64,000 nt of DNA from PLanc-01 sp034678485 (GTDB lineage: Bacteria; Planctomycetota; Phycisphaerae; Sedimentisphaerales; Anaerobacaceae), in NCBI GenBank assembly GCA_034678485.1, contig JAXDBU010000034.1:1-64000 (forward strand), read 5' to 3'. Positions 26,634-35,323 of the stretch are shown one piece after another. Numbering within the stretch: the first letter of the stretch is position 1; every line of letters starts with the position of its first letter. Under the pieces are notes generated by a model that ran no database searches, was not told where the DNA came from, and saw nothing but the letters and a program-made list of their open reading frames with translations. The position numbers and the translations under genes were made by a program.

Positions 26634-27956
26634 ATGGCACAGCGAGCGGCGCAGAAGACGGGGGCATCGGTTTCGCGGAGGCAATTCATCCGGGGTTCGG
26701 CGTCACTGGCTGTACTGGGCGTCGTGGGCAGCCGACTCTATGCGGCGGGCTCCGACAGGATTCGCGTCGGGCTGATCGGCTGCGGCAGTCGGGGGACAGG
26801 GGCTGTGCGGAACTGCATCGATTCCTCGCCCAATGTCGAGGTCACCGCTCTGGGCGATCTGTTCCAGGACCGCGTCGACGCCTGCCTGGCCACGATCAAG
26901 AAGGACGGCGAGAAGGATTGGAGTTCCTCGCAGCCCTGGCGGCATGCGGACAAGGTCAAGGTCACGCGAGAGACGTGCTTCACCGGCTTCGATGCCTACA
27001 AGAAGGTCATCAACAGCGGCGTGGATCTGGTAATTCTCGCCACCTCGCCGCACTTCCGTCCCATGCACCTGAAGGCCGCTGTCGAAACGGGCAAGCATGT
27101 GTTCATGGAAAAGCCCGTCGCGGTCGATCCGGTTGGGATTCGCTCGATCCTCCAATCGTCCGAGTTGGCGAGGCAGAAGGGCCTTGCCATCGTCGCCGGG
27201 ACGCAAAGGCGTCACGATCCGAAGTACATCGAGGTCATCAAACGAGTCCACAATGGCGATATGGGCGAACTCGTCGCGGGTCAGTGCTACTGGATGGGAC
27301 CCTGCGTCCGCGATTGGGGGTTCTACCACGAGCGGCAGCCTTCGTGGTCGGATATGGAGAACCAGTGCCGCAACTGGTACTTCTACGCCTGGCAGTCGGG
27401 CGACCATATCGTCGAGCAGCACGTGCATAATATCGATGTCATCAACTGGGCGATGGGTGGGCACCCTGTCACCGCGATGGGCATGGGTGGCCGGCAGGTC
27501 CGCATCGAGCCCGAGTTCGGCAATATCTACGACCACTTCGCGATCGAATTCGAGTACGCCAACGGCGCCCGCATCCTGAGCATGGCCCGCCAGACCATGG
27601 GTTGTGCGGAGCGAGTCGCCGAGCGGATCGTCGGCTCCAAAGGCGTCGCGATGGAAGGGCTCATCGAAGGCGCAAAACCCTACAAATACGAGGGTCCGAC
27701 GCCCAACCCCTACGAGCAGGAGCACGCCGACCTGATCCAGAGCATCCGCGACGGCCGACCCCTGAACGAGGGGCGTCAGGTCGCCGAGAGCACGATGACC
27801 GCGATCCTCGGTCGAATGAGCGCCTACACCGGTCGGGCGATCAAGTGGGACTGGGCCATGAACGCCTCCAAGCTCGACCTGACCCCGCCGGCCTACGAAC
27901 TGGGTACCCTCCCGGTAGCTCCCGTCCCCATGCCGGGCAAGACGCAGTTGGTCTGA
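26634..27956 (+). CDS. Tat-exported Gfo/Idh/MocA family oxidoreductase
   Basis: 440 residues from ATG 26634, preceded by AGGTGA. The N-terminal SRRQFIRGSASLAVLGVVGS is a twin-arginine signal. The Rossmann start is RIRVGLIGCGSRGTGAVRNC, followed by MEKPVAVDPVG (the family E-K-P motif) and the C-terminal alpha/beta domain with WSDMENQCRNWYFYAWQSGD and HVHNIDVINW. Family members oxidise or epimerise sugars and related compounds with NAD(P). This secreted subtype is abundant in planctomycetes; the substrate is not visible. It is followed 9 bp later by a DUF3795 gene and then glycoside hydrolases, which fits carbohydrate use. Confidence 0.9.
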   Translation: MAQRAAQKTGASVSRRQFIRGSASLAVLGVVGSRLYAAGSDRIRVGLIGCGSRGTGAVRNCIDSSPNVEVTALGDLFQDRVDACLATIKKDGEKDWSSSQPWRHADKVKVTRETCFTGFDAYKKVINSGVDLVILATSPHFRPMHLKAAVETGKHVFMEKPVAVDPVGIRSILQSSELARQKGLAIVAGTQRRHDPKYIEVIKRVHNGDMGELVAGQCYWMGPCVRDWGFYHERQPSWSDMENQCRNWYFYAWQSGDHIVEQHVHNIDVINWAMGGHPVTAMGMGGRQVRIEPEFGNIYDHFAIEFEYANGARILSMARQTMGCAERVAERIVGSKGVAMEGLIEGAKPYKYEGPTPNPYEQEHADLIQSIRDGRPLNEGRQVAESTMTAILGRMSAYTGRAIKWDWAMNASKLDLTPPAYELGTLPVAPVPMPGKTQLV

Positions 27957-27965
27957 GGTGAGATC

Positions 27966-28367
27966 ATGGATGAGATCCTTGCTCGATGTGGCTACCGATG
28001 CGATCTGTGCCTTGCGTATCGTCCCAACGTGGAGGCGAATCCCGCCCGCCGGCAGGAACTCAGTGACGGCTGGCACAAGTACTTCGGCTTCCGCATCCCC
28101 GCGGGAGAGATCGTCTGCGACGGGTGCATGGCCGAGAACCCCCGTCTCATCGACAAAGCGTGTCCCGTCAGACCCTGCGTCATCGAGCGTGGATTCGCCA
28201 ACTGCTCGCAGTGCCCGGACTACGCCTGCGAGAAACTCACGGAACGTCTCGTGGTCTACGAGGACCTGGCCGCCCGGACACCGTTTTCGATTCCCCCTGA
28301 GGATCGGGCACGCTTCATCGGGCCTTATGAGAACAAGCGCCGCCTCGACCAGCTCAGGCGGCCCTGA
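27966..28367 (+). CDS. DUF3795 Cys-rich protein
   Basis: 133 residues with ten Cys in pairs: CGYRCDLCLAY (8-18), CDGCMAEN, ACPVRPC and CSQCPDYAC. This spacing matches DUF3795, a small predicted metal- or Fe-S-binding family of unknown function. It begins 9 bp after the oxidoreductase gene and is probably co-transcribed with it. Confidence 0.85.
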   Translation: MDEILARCGYRCDLCLAYRPNVEANPARRQELSDGWHKYFGFRIPAGEIVCDGCMAENPRLIDKACPVRPCVIERGFANCSQCPDYACEKLTERLVVYEDLAARTPFSIPPEDRARFIGPYENKRRLDQLRRP

Positions 28368-28459
28368 ATCGGGGGCGGGATGCTCGATTCCAGATGAGAA
28401 TACGTGCGCGTGTGTCCCCAGAATGTGTCTTTGTCTTGTGCGAAGAGGGAGGTGCTTTG

Positions 28460-29773
28460 ATGCGACGCGCGATTCGGATGCTTGTTGTCGGCGCCGGTCT
28501 GCTTCTTGTCACAGCAAGCTTCGTCGGCTGTGGGAGCAAGGACGGCAAGCCCGCCGGGCCTGCCGGTGGCGGGGGGGCGGCGCGGATCGACCTCGCGAAA
28601 CGGCACCAGACCATCTTCGGCTTTGGCTGCTCCAGCGGGTGGACCAGCCCCACCATGGACGACTCGCTCGCGGATGCGTTCTTCACGGTCGACAAAGGCA
28701 TCGGCCTGTCGCTGCTGCGCATGCGGATCGCGCCCGACGGCACTTCTTTGGAACTTGCGACCGCCAGGCAAGCCATTGCCCGCGGCGCGTCGGTGTGGGC
28801 GGCGCCTTGGTCGCCACCGGCCGAATGGAAGGACAACCGGGACGTCAACAACGGCGGCCACCTGCTGCGCGAGCACCGGCAGGACTGGGCGGATCGTCTC
28901 GCGTCGTTCGCGAAGAACGCTGCGGCCGAGGGCGTTCCGCTGATCGGGCTCTCGGCGCAAAATGAGCCGGGCTACGTCACTGCCTGGGAGACGTGCGATT
29001 GGACGCCCGATTCGCTGGCCGAGTTCGTGCGGGACTACTTGGGACCGACCTTGATGAAACAGGGCCTGAGGGTTCCCATCATCGCACCCGAGACGGAAGG
29101 CTGGAACAAGTTCGACGACTTCGCCGGGGCGCTTCTGGCCGATCCGGCGGCCCTGGGTTACGTGGGACCCCTCGCAACCCACTCGTACAAAGGATCGGCC
29201 CACGTGCCGGCGAGCGTCCAGACCTCCGGACGCCAGGTCTGGCAAACCGAGTACACCGATCTGCGCGACGCCACGGATACGGGCATGGGATCGGCACTCA
29301 ACATCGCCGCCCACATTCACGCCGACCTCGTCCATGGGAACGTGAGCGCCTGGCACCACTGGCAGTTCGTTGGGGCGTCCCCGTACGCCTACTCCGGCTT
29401 GGCGGAGGGCAAGGACCTCACGCGGCGCGCCTGGGTCATCGGAAACTGGAGCCGCTTCGTCCGCCCGGGCTTCGTGCGAGTCGAAGCCACTGCCTCCCCC
29501 CAGCCCGGCGTCTTGGTCAGCGCATTCTGCGATTCCGCGACAGGCCGCTTGGTCATCGTCCTCGTGAACGCGCGGGACCTCGACGTGCGGCAGACCGCGT
29601 CGATCGCGAACGGAAAGTTGCCCACCGCCTTCGCCGTCTGGACGACGTCGGACACGCTGGCGCTGGCGTTGTCGGGCCGTCGGCCCGTCCCCTCGGATGG
29701 GACGTTCACAACGACGCTGCCGGCGCGCAGCGTGACGACGCTCGTTTCCGATCTACCGGGTGTAGAACCATGA
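28460..29773 (+). CDS. Glycoside hydrolase family 30-like lipoprotein (xylanase/glucosidase type)
   Basis: 437 residues from ATG 28460, with GAGGGAGG upstream; an in-frame ATG 22 codons earlier lacks a signal. The lipoprotein signal MRRAIRMLVVGAGLLLVTAS ends in a lipobox with Cys. The catalytic barrel starts at QTIFGFGCSSGWTSPTMDD; WAAPWSPPAEWK, the acid/base Glu in GLSAQNEPGY (about residue 169) and the nucleophile Glu in VWQTEYTDL (about 264) are GH30 features. The C-terminal beta domain is VVLVNARDLDVRQTASI-like. GH30 members cut glucuronoxylan or beta-glucosides; specificity is not decided here. Probably anchored at a membrane and part of polysaccharide breakdown with the GH44-like neighbour. 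Confidence 0.85.
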   Translation: MRRAIRMLVVGAGLLLVTASFVGCGSKDGKPAGPAGGGGAARIDLAKRHQTIFGFGCSSGWTSPTMDDSLADAFFTVDKGIGLSLLRMRIAPDGTSLELATARQAIARGASVWAAPWSPPAEWKDNRDVNNGGHLLREHRQDWADRLASFAKNAAAEGVPLIGLSAQNEPGYVTAWETCDWTPDSLAEFVRDYLGPTLMKQGLRVPIIAPETEGWNKFDDFAGALLADPAALGYVGPLATHSYKGSAHVPASVQTSGRQVWQTEYTDLRDATDTGMGSALNIAAHIHADLVHGNVSAWHHWQFVGASPYAYSGLAEGKDLTRRAWVIGNWSRFVRPGFVRVEATASPQPGVLVSAFCDSATGRLVIVLVNARDLDVRQTASIANGKLPTAFAVWTTSDTLALALSGRRPVPSDGTFTTTLPARSVTTLVSDLPGVEP

Positions 29774-29928
29774 ATCTGGCGGCGGCATAGAATGCTCCGT
29801 GAGGGGCTTGACCTTTATGTTTGCCCTGCGCGGCCAACTGACAGGTGCAGGCGACACTCTGTGGCTTGCCTGTCTTGTAACGTCAGGCCCAAGAAGAACT
29901 GGTGCAACCCGGGAGCCTGGAGGACATT

Positions 29929-30411
29929 ATGAATAGATACTTTCGCATCTTCGGGGCCGGGCCGCTTGGGGCACTTCTCACTCTCGGCCTTCTTGGTTTC
30001 GCACTGTGGTGTCAACGACACTACCCGTCCGGCACCCTTGGGTTATCATCTTCAATCCGCCACCTCATTCTCATCGTCGCGGGAGTATTGACTCTCGCGG
30101 GAATCGTCTGGTCTTTTCGATCTCTTCCAGTCTCACAACGTGGTCGTGGCCTCTGTACAGCAGGCGCTTACCGTTGGGTGCGCCACCCGCTATATGCGTC
30201 GTTCATTTCCATGGGCGCTCCTGGTCTTGCAGTTTATCTCAACCATTGGATTGATTTGGTCTGGGTCGTGGTCATTCACGTTCTTTGGAACCTCATCATC
30301 ACGTTTGAGGAGAAGGAGATGGTAGCTCAATTCGGTAGCGCCTACTTGACTTATGCGAAATGCACCGGACGTTTCATTCCTCGTCTATGGCGAAGTGATG
30401 ACAAAGCCTAA
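29929..30411 (+). CDS. Isoprenylcysteine/phospholipid-type membrane methyltransferase
   Basis: 160 residues from ATG 29929, preceded by CTGGAGGAC. Three to four membrane helices are seen. The C-terminal half carries the ICMT/PEMT signature: RGLCTAGAYRWVRHPLYAS (about 79-97, the S-adenosylmethionine-binding R-H-P-x-Y), then EEKEMVAQFGSAYLTYAK. The family methylates lipids or protein C-termini; the substrate is unknown. A promoter-bearing repeat begins within its last codons. Confidence 0.85.
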   Translation: MNRYFRIFGAGPLGALLTLGLLGFALWCQRHYPSGTLGLSSSIRHLILIVAGVLTLAGIVWSFRSLPVSQRGRGLCTAGAYRWVRHPLYASFISMGAPGLAVYLNHWIDLVWVVVIHVLWNLIITFEEKEMVAQFGSAYLTYAKCTGRFIPRLWRSDDKA

Positions 30412-30490
30412 CTGAGCGAGTTATGATCTGTGGGCGACAGTTGGAGAGAATCACATGGCGGCAGCGCAAAAGACGGACGATTTGGGGAAA
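30399..30490 (+). repeat. Promoter/start repeat, copy A
   Basis: TATGAT (30422-30427) is followed by GTGGGCGACAGTTGGAGAGA, then ATCAC and an ATG at 30455 that opens MAAAQKTDDLGK. From GGGCGACAG to GGCGGC it is almost identical to copy B at 32.3 kb. The upstream half lies in the end of the preceding gene and is not conserved; a TGACAA (30399-30404) sits 17 bp before TATGAT. The reading frame runs in frame into the GH44-like gene. Confidence 0.65.
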
Positions 30491-30571
30491 GCACCTGCGA
30501 CGTCCGTGGTGATGATTCCTACCCATGTCCTCAACCGGCGACTGCTGGGAGTTCGGAGTTCCATACACCCT

Positions 30572-32029
30572 ATGAAAAAGAAATCGAAAATGGAATTCAG
30601 AACATTCGTGGCCTCGCTGGCGACATGGTATGCCGGTGTGGTCGTCATTGGTTTCTGTGGCGGTGGCTGTGCGGCAGCAGCGCCTCAGGTGAAGATCGCC
30701 CGCGCCGGGGGCACTCCGATCTCTCCCTTCGCGTTCGGCAATGACTACTACGACTGGGTCGATTACCACAAGGACGGTTCGGTCGGACTCAAGGGAACCG
30801 AGGAGCCGGTCAAGGCCCTGCGTCTCAACGTGATTGTCGGTGCCAATAACCATAACGATGCTAACAAGCCGTATCTCTTCGACAAAACCGAGATGGACAA
30901 GTTCATAAAGTATTGTCGCGCCGTCGGGGCCGAGCCGATCATGATCGTGCCGGTTTACGGCAACAACGTGGACGGCGGCCCGACCTCGGCGCAGGGGGCG
31001 GCGGACATCGTCACCTACATCAATGGGACCCGGAAGTACGGCGTCAAGTACTGGTCCATCGGCTGCGAGGTGGATATCTACGATCAGTTCTTCAAGAGAA
31101 AGACAGGCTTGCCCGTGTCGACCGCGTCCGAGTACGCGGCGGTCTACAAATCCTATGCCCAGGCGATGAAGGCCGCCAACGCCGCGGCCCACAGTGGCGT
31201 CGAGATCCAATTCGTGGGGCCCGAGCTTGGCTGGAGGTACCTGGAAGGCAACGACTGGCTCAGTCCGATGCTCGACGAGTGCAAGGACTACATCGACGTC
31301 GTGAGCATCCATGCCTACGGGTTCTCGGGACGCGAGCTCACCGTAGAGGGCGCCCTCACGGATGTCGACAACTTTCGGCGGCTCGTTCGGGACGTGAAGG
31401 CCCGCGTCGCCCAACACGCACGTCCCGGCACGCCTCTGGCCATCACGGAGGCCGCCATCTGCTACGACTGGGACCCCAAATTATATACCCCGGAGACTCT
31501 CAAATTAGGCCCCCGGACCTTCTACGCCGCCCTCTGGGACGCCGATCGCATGGGCGCGGCGCTCGAAGCCGACCTCTGGACCTTCGCGTTCTGGGATTTG
31601 GCGGAGCCGGTGCAAATGGCAGACACTAACACCTTCGGGTTCTTGCTGACAGATGCGTCGAAGAATCCTCCGACCTGCCAACTCACCCCCGAATACTACG
31701 CTCAGTGGATGGTCAACACGAATTTCAGCGGGACCACCGTCGTGCCGTCGGGGGTGCCGGCCCGCATGTCGGTGTACGCCAGTTACGACGCGAAGAAGGC
31801 CGCCACCGCGATACTCGTCCTCAACAAGGACACGTCCCCGAGGCCTCTGACGCTCGCGGTCGACGACCTAAAACCCCGGACCATCACGTTCGCACCGATG
31901 TCCATCAACATCGTCACCATCCTGGACGAAGCCGCAGCCGAACACTGCGTGCTGGAGTACACGAGGAAAATGGCGGAAGCCGGCCTGCCGTCCAAGGCGT
32001 CTCTCGAAGTAGCGGAAGGGCCGGACTGA
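30572..32029 (+). CDS. Secreted GH44-like (clan GH-A) glycoside hydrolase
   Basis: 485 residues from ATG 30572 (signal KKKSKMEFRTFVASLATWYA and following hydrophobics, to AAAAP). The frame is open to an ATG at 30455, but that belongs to a dispersed repeat. The barrel opens with ISPFAFGNDYYDWVDY and LRLNVIVGANNHN, as in GH44-like proteins. The presumed acid/base Glu is in KYWSIGCEVDIYD (about residue 166) and the nucleophile in LAITEAAICYDW (about 293). Unusually the near-invariant Asn of the G-N-E motif is Cys here. A beta domain ends the protein. Probably endo-glucanase-like on plant or algal polysaccharide; this is inferred. Confidence 0.75.
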   Translation: MKKKSKMEFRTFVASLATWYAGVVVIGFCGGGCAAAAPQVKIARAGGTPISPFAFGNDYYDWVDYHKDGSVGLKGTEEPVKALRLNVIVGANNHNDANKPYLFDKTEMDKFIKYCRAVGAEPIMIVPVYGNNVDGGPTSAQGAADIVTYINGTRKYGVKYWSIGCEVDIYDQFFKRKTGLPVSTASEYAAVYKSYAQAMKAANAAAHSGVEIQFVGPELGWRYLEGNDWLSPMLDECKDYIDVVSIHAYGFSGRELTVEGALTDVDNFRRLVRDVKARVAQHARPGTPLAITEAAICYDWDPKLYTPETLKLGPRTFYAALWDADRMGAALEADLWTFAFWDLAEPVQMADTNTFGFLLTDASKNPPTCQLTPEYYAQWMVNTNFSGTTVVPSGVPARMSVYASYDAKKAATAILVLNKDTSPRPLTLAVDDLKPRTITFAPMSINIVTILDEAAAEHCVLEYTRKMAEAGLPSKASLEVAEGPD

Positions 32030-32475
32030 TCCGGAATCCGTCGCCTCCGACGATGTGCGTCAAAAGCGGCGGGAGTTTTCCGCTCTGGGCCTCCAGCCCC
32101 GACACGCAGCGGCGCTGCGGGTACGGTAGGCGAGCAGATCGCTCGCTGGAGGGCGTGCGAAGGGCTCCCCAACGCGAAGAACTGCGTCTGGGAGCCCCGA
32201 AGCACCCCTGTTGTTGGTGGACCCAACGCGAAAAACTCCCCGAACAGGCCAGTTCGGGCCTATCTCCACAACGGCCATTCCCACGGACAGACTGGTCTCT
32301 CCGCTTGACCCGCCCGACCGGCCAAGTTACAATTGCGGGCGACAGTTGGAGCGAATCATATGGCGGCTGTCCAAGAGGCGAACCACATCGCAAGCTGGGG
32401 TAGTTGGCCGCGAGACGCGATGCGTTGTTGCGTTGTTCTCACCATAGCCGGGATTGGGCGAAAGGAGACTGACAG
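32030..32475. other. Intergenic region carrying promoter/start repeat copy B
   Basis: No gene supported in the first 270 bp. The repeat at 32305-32375 provides a near-consensus promoter pointing at the GFA gene. Confidence 0.5.
32305..32375 (+). promoter_or_regulatory. Promoter/start repeat, copy B
   Basis: TTGACC (32305-32310), a 17-bp spacer and TACAAT (32328-32333) form a strong sigma-70-type promoter. TGCGGGCGACAGTTGGAGCG then AATCAT leads to an ATG that opens MAAVQEANHI. GGAG lies 8 nt before that ATG. Downstream similarity to the other copies fades after GGCGGC. Confidence 0.7.
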
Positions 32476-32880
32476 ATGATCAAAGGGAGTTGTTACTGTG
32501 GCGCGGTGAAGTACGAGATACACGGCCGATTGCTCATGTTCGCGAATTGCCATTGCCCGGACTGTCGCAAGTTCACCGGCTCGGCCTTTTCCTCGGTCCT
32601 GGTGACGGAGTCCGAAGGGTTCAACATCGTCTCCGGCGAGGACAATCTCGTCCCGTACCAGTCCTCGCCCGGCAAGCGTCGCAGCTTCTGCAAGACCTGC
32701 GGCTGCCACATCTTCTCTCGCGCCGAACACAGGCCCGGCATGGTCTTCGTCCGAGCGGGCTCTCTGGACGAAGACCCTCAGATGAAGCCGCAATGCCATA
32801 TCTGGACCGGCGCGAAAGCTCCCTGGCACGAAATCTGCGATTCGATCCCACAGCATCCGGAAGGATTGCCTCAGAAGTAA
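32476..32880 (+). CDS. GFA-domain (CENP-V/glutathione-dependent formaldehyde-activating-like) protein
   Basis: 134 residues. The zinc-binding signature of the GFA fold is complete: GSCYCGAVKYEI (4-15), NCHCPDCRKFTGSAF (27-41) and FCKTCGCHIF (about 75-84). The end has PWHEICDSIPQHPEG, typical of the family. Members bind glutathione adducts or act as zinc proteins of unknown reaction. It has a good ribosome-binding site (AAAGGAGAC) and lies alone, about 145 bp after the promoter-bearing repeat copy B. Confidence 0.88.
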   Translation: MIKGSCYCGAVKYEIHGRLLMFANCHCPDCRKFTGSAFSSVLVTESEGFNIVSGEDNLVPYQSSPGKRRSFCKTCGCHIFSRAEHRPGMVFVRAGSLDEDPQMKPQCHIWTGAKAPWHEICDSIPQHPEGLPQK

Positions 32881-33226
32881 AGGCTCGACATGGAGTAGGT
32901 GCGATGTCCGTGGAATTGCGTCCGTTTTGCGGTTGCCCTGGCCGGCCGATAAGACTACGATTGTGGGTAGTGCTTGGAGTAAACCTGGTGATGGTGGCAC
33001 AGGAGACGGACGATCTGGGGAGACTACCTGTGGCCCAGGCGATTGTCGCGCAAGGCATGTGGTGATCATGATGTGGAGATATCATCGTGACAAATGCTGG
33101 TGTGTGGATGTTGTGGTGGACCCACATAATGACTGTCAGACGCGTCTATGCACAGCAAATGGGATCTGCATGAACCATTGTTGACTATGGATATTGCTCA
33201 GCCGAAGACGATTGAGGAGTTGATTC
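32881..33226. other. Intergenic region carrying promoter/start repeat copy C
   Basis: No complete gene supported. Apart from the repeat (32933-33065) there is a short frame from ATG 33187 (MDIAQPKTIEELIHGRSG then stop) whose residues look protein-like and which continues after the stop in the same frame, so a decayed gene is possible. Confidence 0.4.
32933..33065 (+). promoter_or_regulatory. Promoter/start repeat, copy C
   Basis: TTGCCC (32933-32938), 17 bp, TACGAT (32956-32961), then TGTGGGTAGTGCTTGGAGTA, and an ATG opening MVAQETDDLGRLPVAQAIVA, which ends at a stop soon after (GMW). The peptide start matches those of copies A and D through mostly synonymous changes. Confidence 0.65.
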
Positions 33227-34105
33227 ATGGGAGAAGCGGGTAGCGGAGTCACCGTAGCGGTCAAATTGATGATGGGCACGAGGTTCATCTGTCGATGGCT
33301 CAAGCGATTGTGCCTAATACGATCCCCAGTATATCGTTTTTGGAGACCCGTAATGAATTCGCCTGCTGTGCATCTGAACGCGAGGGCCACGCCTGCAGCA
33401 AGCAATAGCAGCACGGCAAGAGCCCACGGAGTACCATGGTGCCAGGAATATGATCTCAGCATGTATGACACAACTGCCATGCTCGAATCGATGTGCGTTC
33501 TTCACGAGATGGGGGCAAATGAACTGAAGGTCTCGATGGCCACTACCCTCCAGGAGATGCCAGGGCACGTAGTATCATTTGGCTCCAGTACGCCAGTTAC
33601 TTCCAGCATTAAAGGACAACTCAAGTTGCGTGAGCAACTGACGTCGTCGAACGAGGCCATTTCCGAGAAGGAACTTGTTCTCGATAATGTCAGGGAACCC
33701 CTGGCGGTCACAAAACTGAGCGAAGGGGACTTCGAACGGCGGAGGCTGGAAAGAGATTATGCTGTCTTCATTCAGTTGGATTGCTCCAAGAATCATCTGT
33801 TTGGACTCGCGTCAACGAGGGGATTCACGCTGGTTTTCGGTGGGTATGGCGTGACGACACATTATGCATCGCACTTAACGCGGCAGAGGGAGTTCTGCGA
33901 CCGATTCTTTAAGAAACAGGATATGTTGTGTAGGATGTGGCGTGACAGCAAGCAGCAAGCGGGCAGGGTGTGTGGCGGGATGCAGGTATATGGAATCGCG
34001 TACGGTGAGGATAATCACCCGGTAGAGGCAAAGTACATGAAAGCGTACCTGATAGTCTCCATCGACGGCGGGTTCTGTTGCTGGTCGCCAAACCCAGGAA
34101 TCTGA
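33227..34105 (+). CDS. Hypothetical protein, doubtful
   Basis: 292 codons with a strong GAGGAG 7 nt before the ATG. The C-terminal 120 residues look protein-like (YAVFIQLDCSKNHLFGLAST, YMKAYLIVSIDGGFCCWSPN), while the first 80 (many Arg, Cys, Ser) do not. The region is less GC-rich than its surroundings and reads as foreign or decayed DNA. A competing minus-strand frame (33136-33480) encodes one clear membrane helix. I do not recognise a family. Possibly a chimera of non-coding and coding DNA. Confidence 0.4.
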   Translation: MGEAGSGVTVAVKLMMGTRFICRWLKRLCLIRSPVYRFWRPVMNSPAVHLNARATPAASNSSTARAHGVPWCQEYDLSMYDTTAMLESMCVLHEMGANELKVSMATTLQEMPGHVVSFGSSTPVTSSIKGQLKLREQLTSSNEAISEKELVLDNVREPLAVTKLSEGDFERRRLERDYAVFIQLDCSKNHLFGLASTRGFTLVFGGYGVTTHYASHLTRQREFCDRFFKKQDMLCRMWRDSKQQAGRVCGGMQVYGIAYGEDNHPVEAKYMKAYLIVSIDGGFCCWSPNPGI

Positions 34106-34403
34106 GTACATAATGGCGCAGGCGTATCCAGAACGCAGTGGAGGCAAGGCGGGGAACGGACTAATGAACGAAACCGCCGAGATTCGATCTCGGTACTGTG
34201 AAGATCGACAAAGGAGAACCTCGTGAGCGCCTCAATCACACGCATCGAGTATCTTGCAGCTGAGCCTTGTAGGCGACCGTCGAGGGGACGCAGCCGGGGC
34301 CGCCAGTGATCACGGATGTTGATAACGGGCGTCGGGCTTCTGGGTTTTAGAGCAGAGGTGTTGACTGGCTTGCACGGCATCTACGCGATCGGAGGCAGTT
34401 GGT

Positions 34404-35255
34404 GTGGATCTCGTTGAGATAATAGCGGAGAAGCTGCACCGAGGTTGGATACAGTGTATGCAGGCAGCAGGGGTGGTCTATGGTCCAAAGTGTACGCCGA
34501 TAACGCATCCACATCTTGTTCCATGGAGGGACTTGGACGACATCGAAGCTCAGATTCAAAGCCGCTTTCAGGCATCACGGGTTCTTCACAGTTGGTTGGA
34601 TGGCGAGATTACGGAGCATGGTCTGCCCGCAGCGATCCACAACGTATGGGTATTATGCGAGCAAATACACAGAACTGGGTATTCCCATGCGCTTCCGTAT
34701 GAACAGGTCCATGCAGCAGAGGGACCCAAAGAGCACGCAATCCAGGCGGAGTCAATTTGGCCCCCACTGCCCGTCGTTATTGGCACTCCATACAGTGTCG
34801 AGCGTGCTCTTCAGCGAGTGGGCAAGGCGACAGATATGGTCGTGGCATCGGGGTGTTTTGACTTGCTGCATATCGGTCATGTCCGCCACCTGAAGGCTGC
34901 TAGGAATCTCGGCGGGGCTTTGGTCGTTCTTCTTAGCGACGACGCGTCAGTCACGGCACTCAAGGGACCGGGACGTCCTATTATTCCAGCTGCCCAAAGG
35001 GCGGAGGTGCTCGAGGCAATAGGCGTAGTTGACGGCGTGGTTGTGCATCGACAGTGTGAACTACTCGCCGTCATCAAGGCGCTGGGTGCTGCGGTCTTCG
35101 CCAAGGGCGCAGATACGGGAGCATTTCCGTATGAGAAGGAGATCGCGGAGCTTGGTTGCAGAATTGAACGAGTCTGCGAGGGTGAGACGCCACACGTACA
35201 CACCCGCGATATTGTCGAGCGATGTCGAAATCGCCAATTGGCGACGGAACCATAG
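34404..35255 (+). CDS. RyR-like domain fused to an RfaE2-type nucleotidyltransferase
   Basis: 283 residues from a GTG at 34404 with GGAGG 8 nt upstream. The C-terminal part (about 145-283) is a cytidylyltransferase-fold domain like the ADP-heptose synthase RfaE2: VVASGCFDLLHIGHVRHLKA carries the H-x-G-H nucleotide motif, followed by LSDDASVTALKGPGRPI and AQRAEVLEAIGVVDGVVVH. The first 110 residues (IAEKLHRGWIQCMQAAGVVY, THPHLVPWRDLDDIEAQIQ) resemble a RyR domain, a small module found in ryanodine receptors and in some bacterial conflict and nucleotide-signalling systems; that match is by eye and tentative. No heptose or LPS gene is adjacent. It is the first gene of the cassette array. Confidence 0.7.
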   Translation: MDLVEIIAEKLHRGWIQCMQAAGVVYGPKCTPITHPHLVPWRDLDDIEAQIQSRFQASRVLHSWLDGEITEHGLPAAIHNVWVLCEQIHRTGYSHALPYEQVHAAEGPKEHAIQAESIWPPLPVVIGTPYSVERALQRVGKATDMVVASGCFDLLHIGHVRHLKAARNLGGALVVLLSDDASVTALKGPGRPIIPAAQRAEVLEAIGVVDGVVVHRQCELLAVIKALGAAVFAKGADTGAFPYEKEIAELGCRIERVCEGETPHVHTRDIVERCRNRQLATEP

Positions 35256-35323
35256 CTGCGTTGGGCGTATTTGCCTCCCTTACGTCATAGGTCCAAACTC
35301 GCATTGGGAAGTAGCGTCAGGCG

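Noticed and set aside
33136..33480. Minus-strand frame with one membrane helix
   Set aside because: Convincing helix but no ribosome-binding site and the rest is not protein-like; noted as a competitor to the plus-strand frame.
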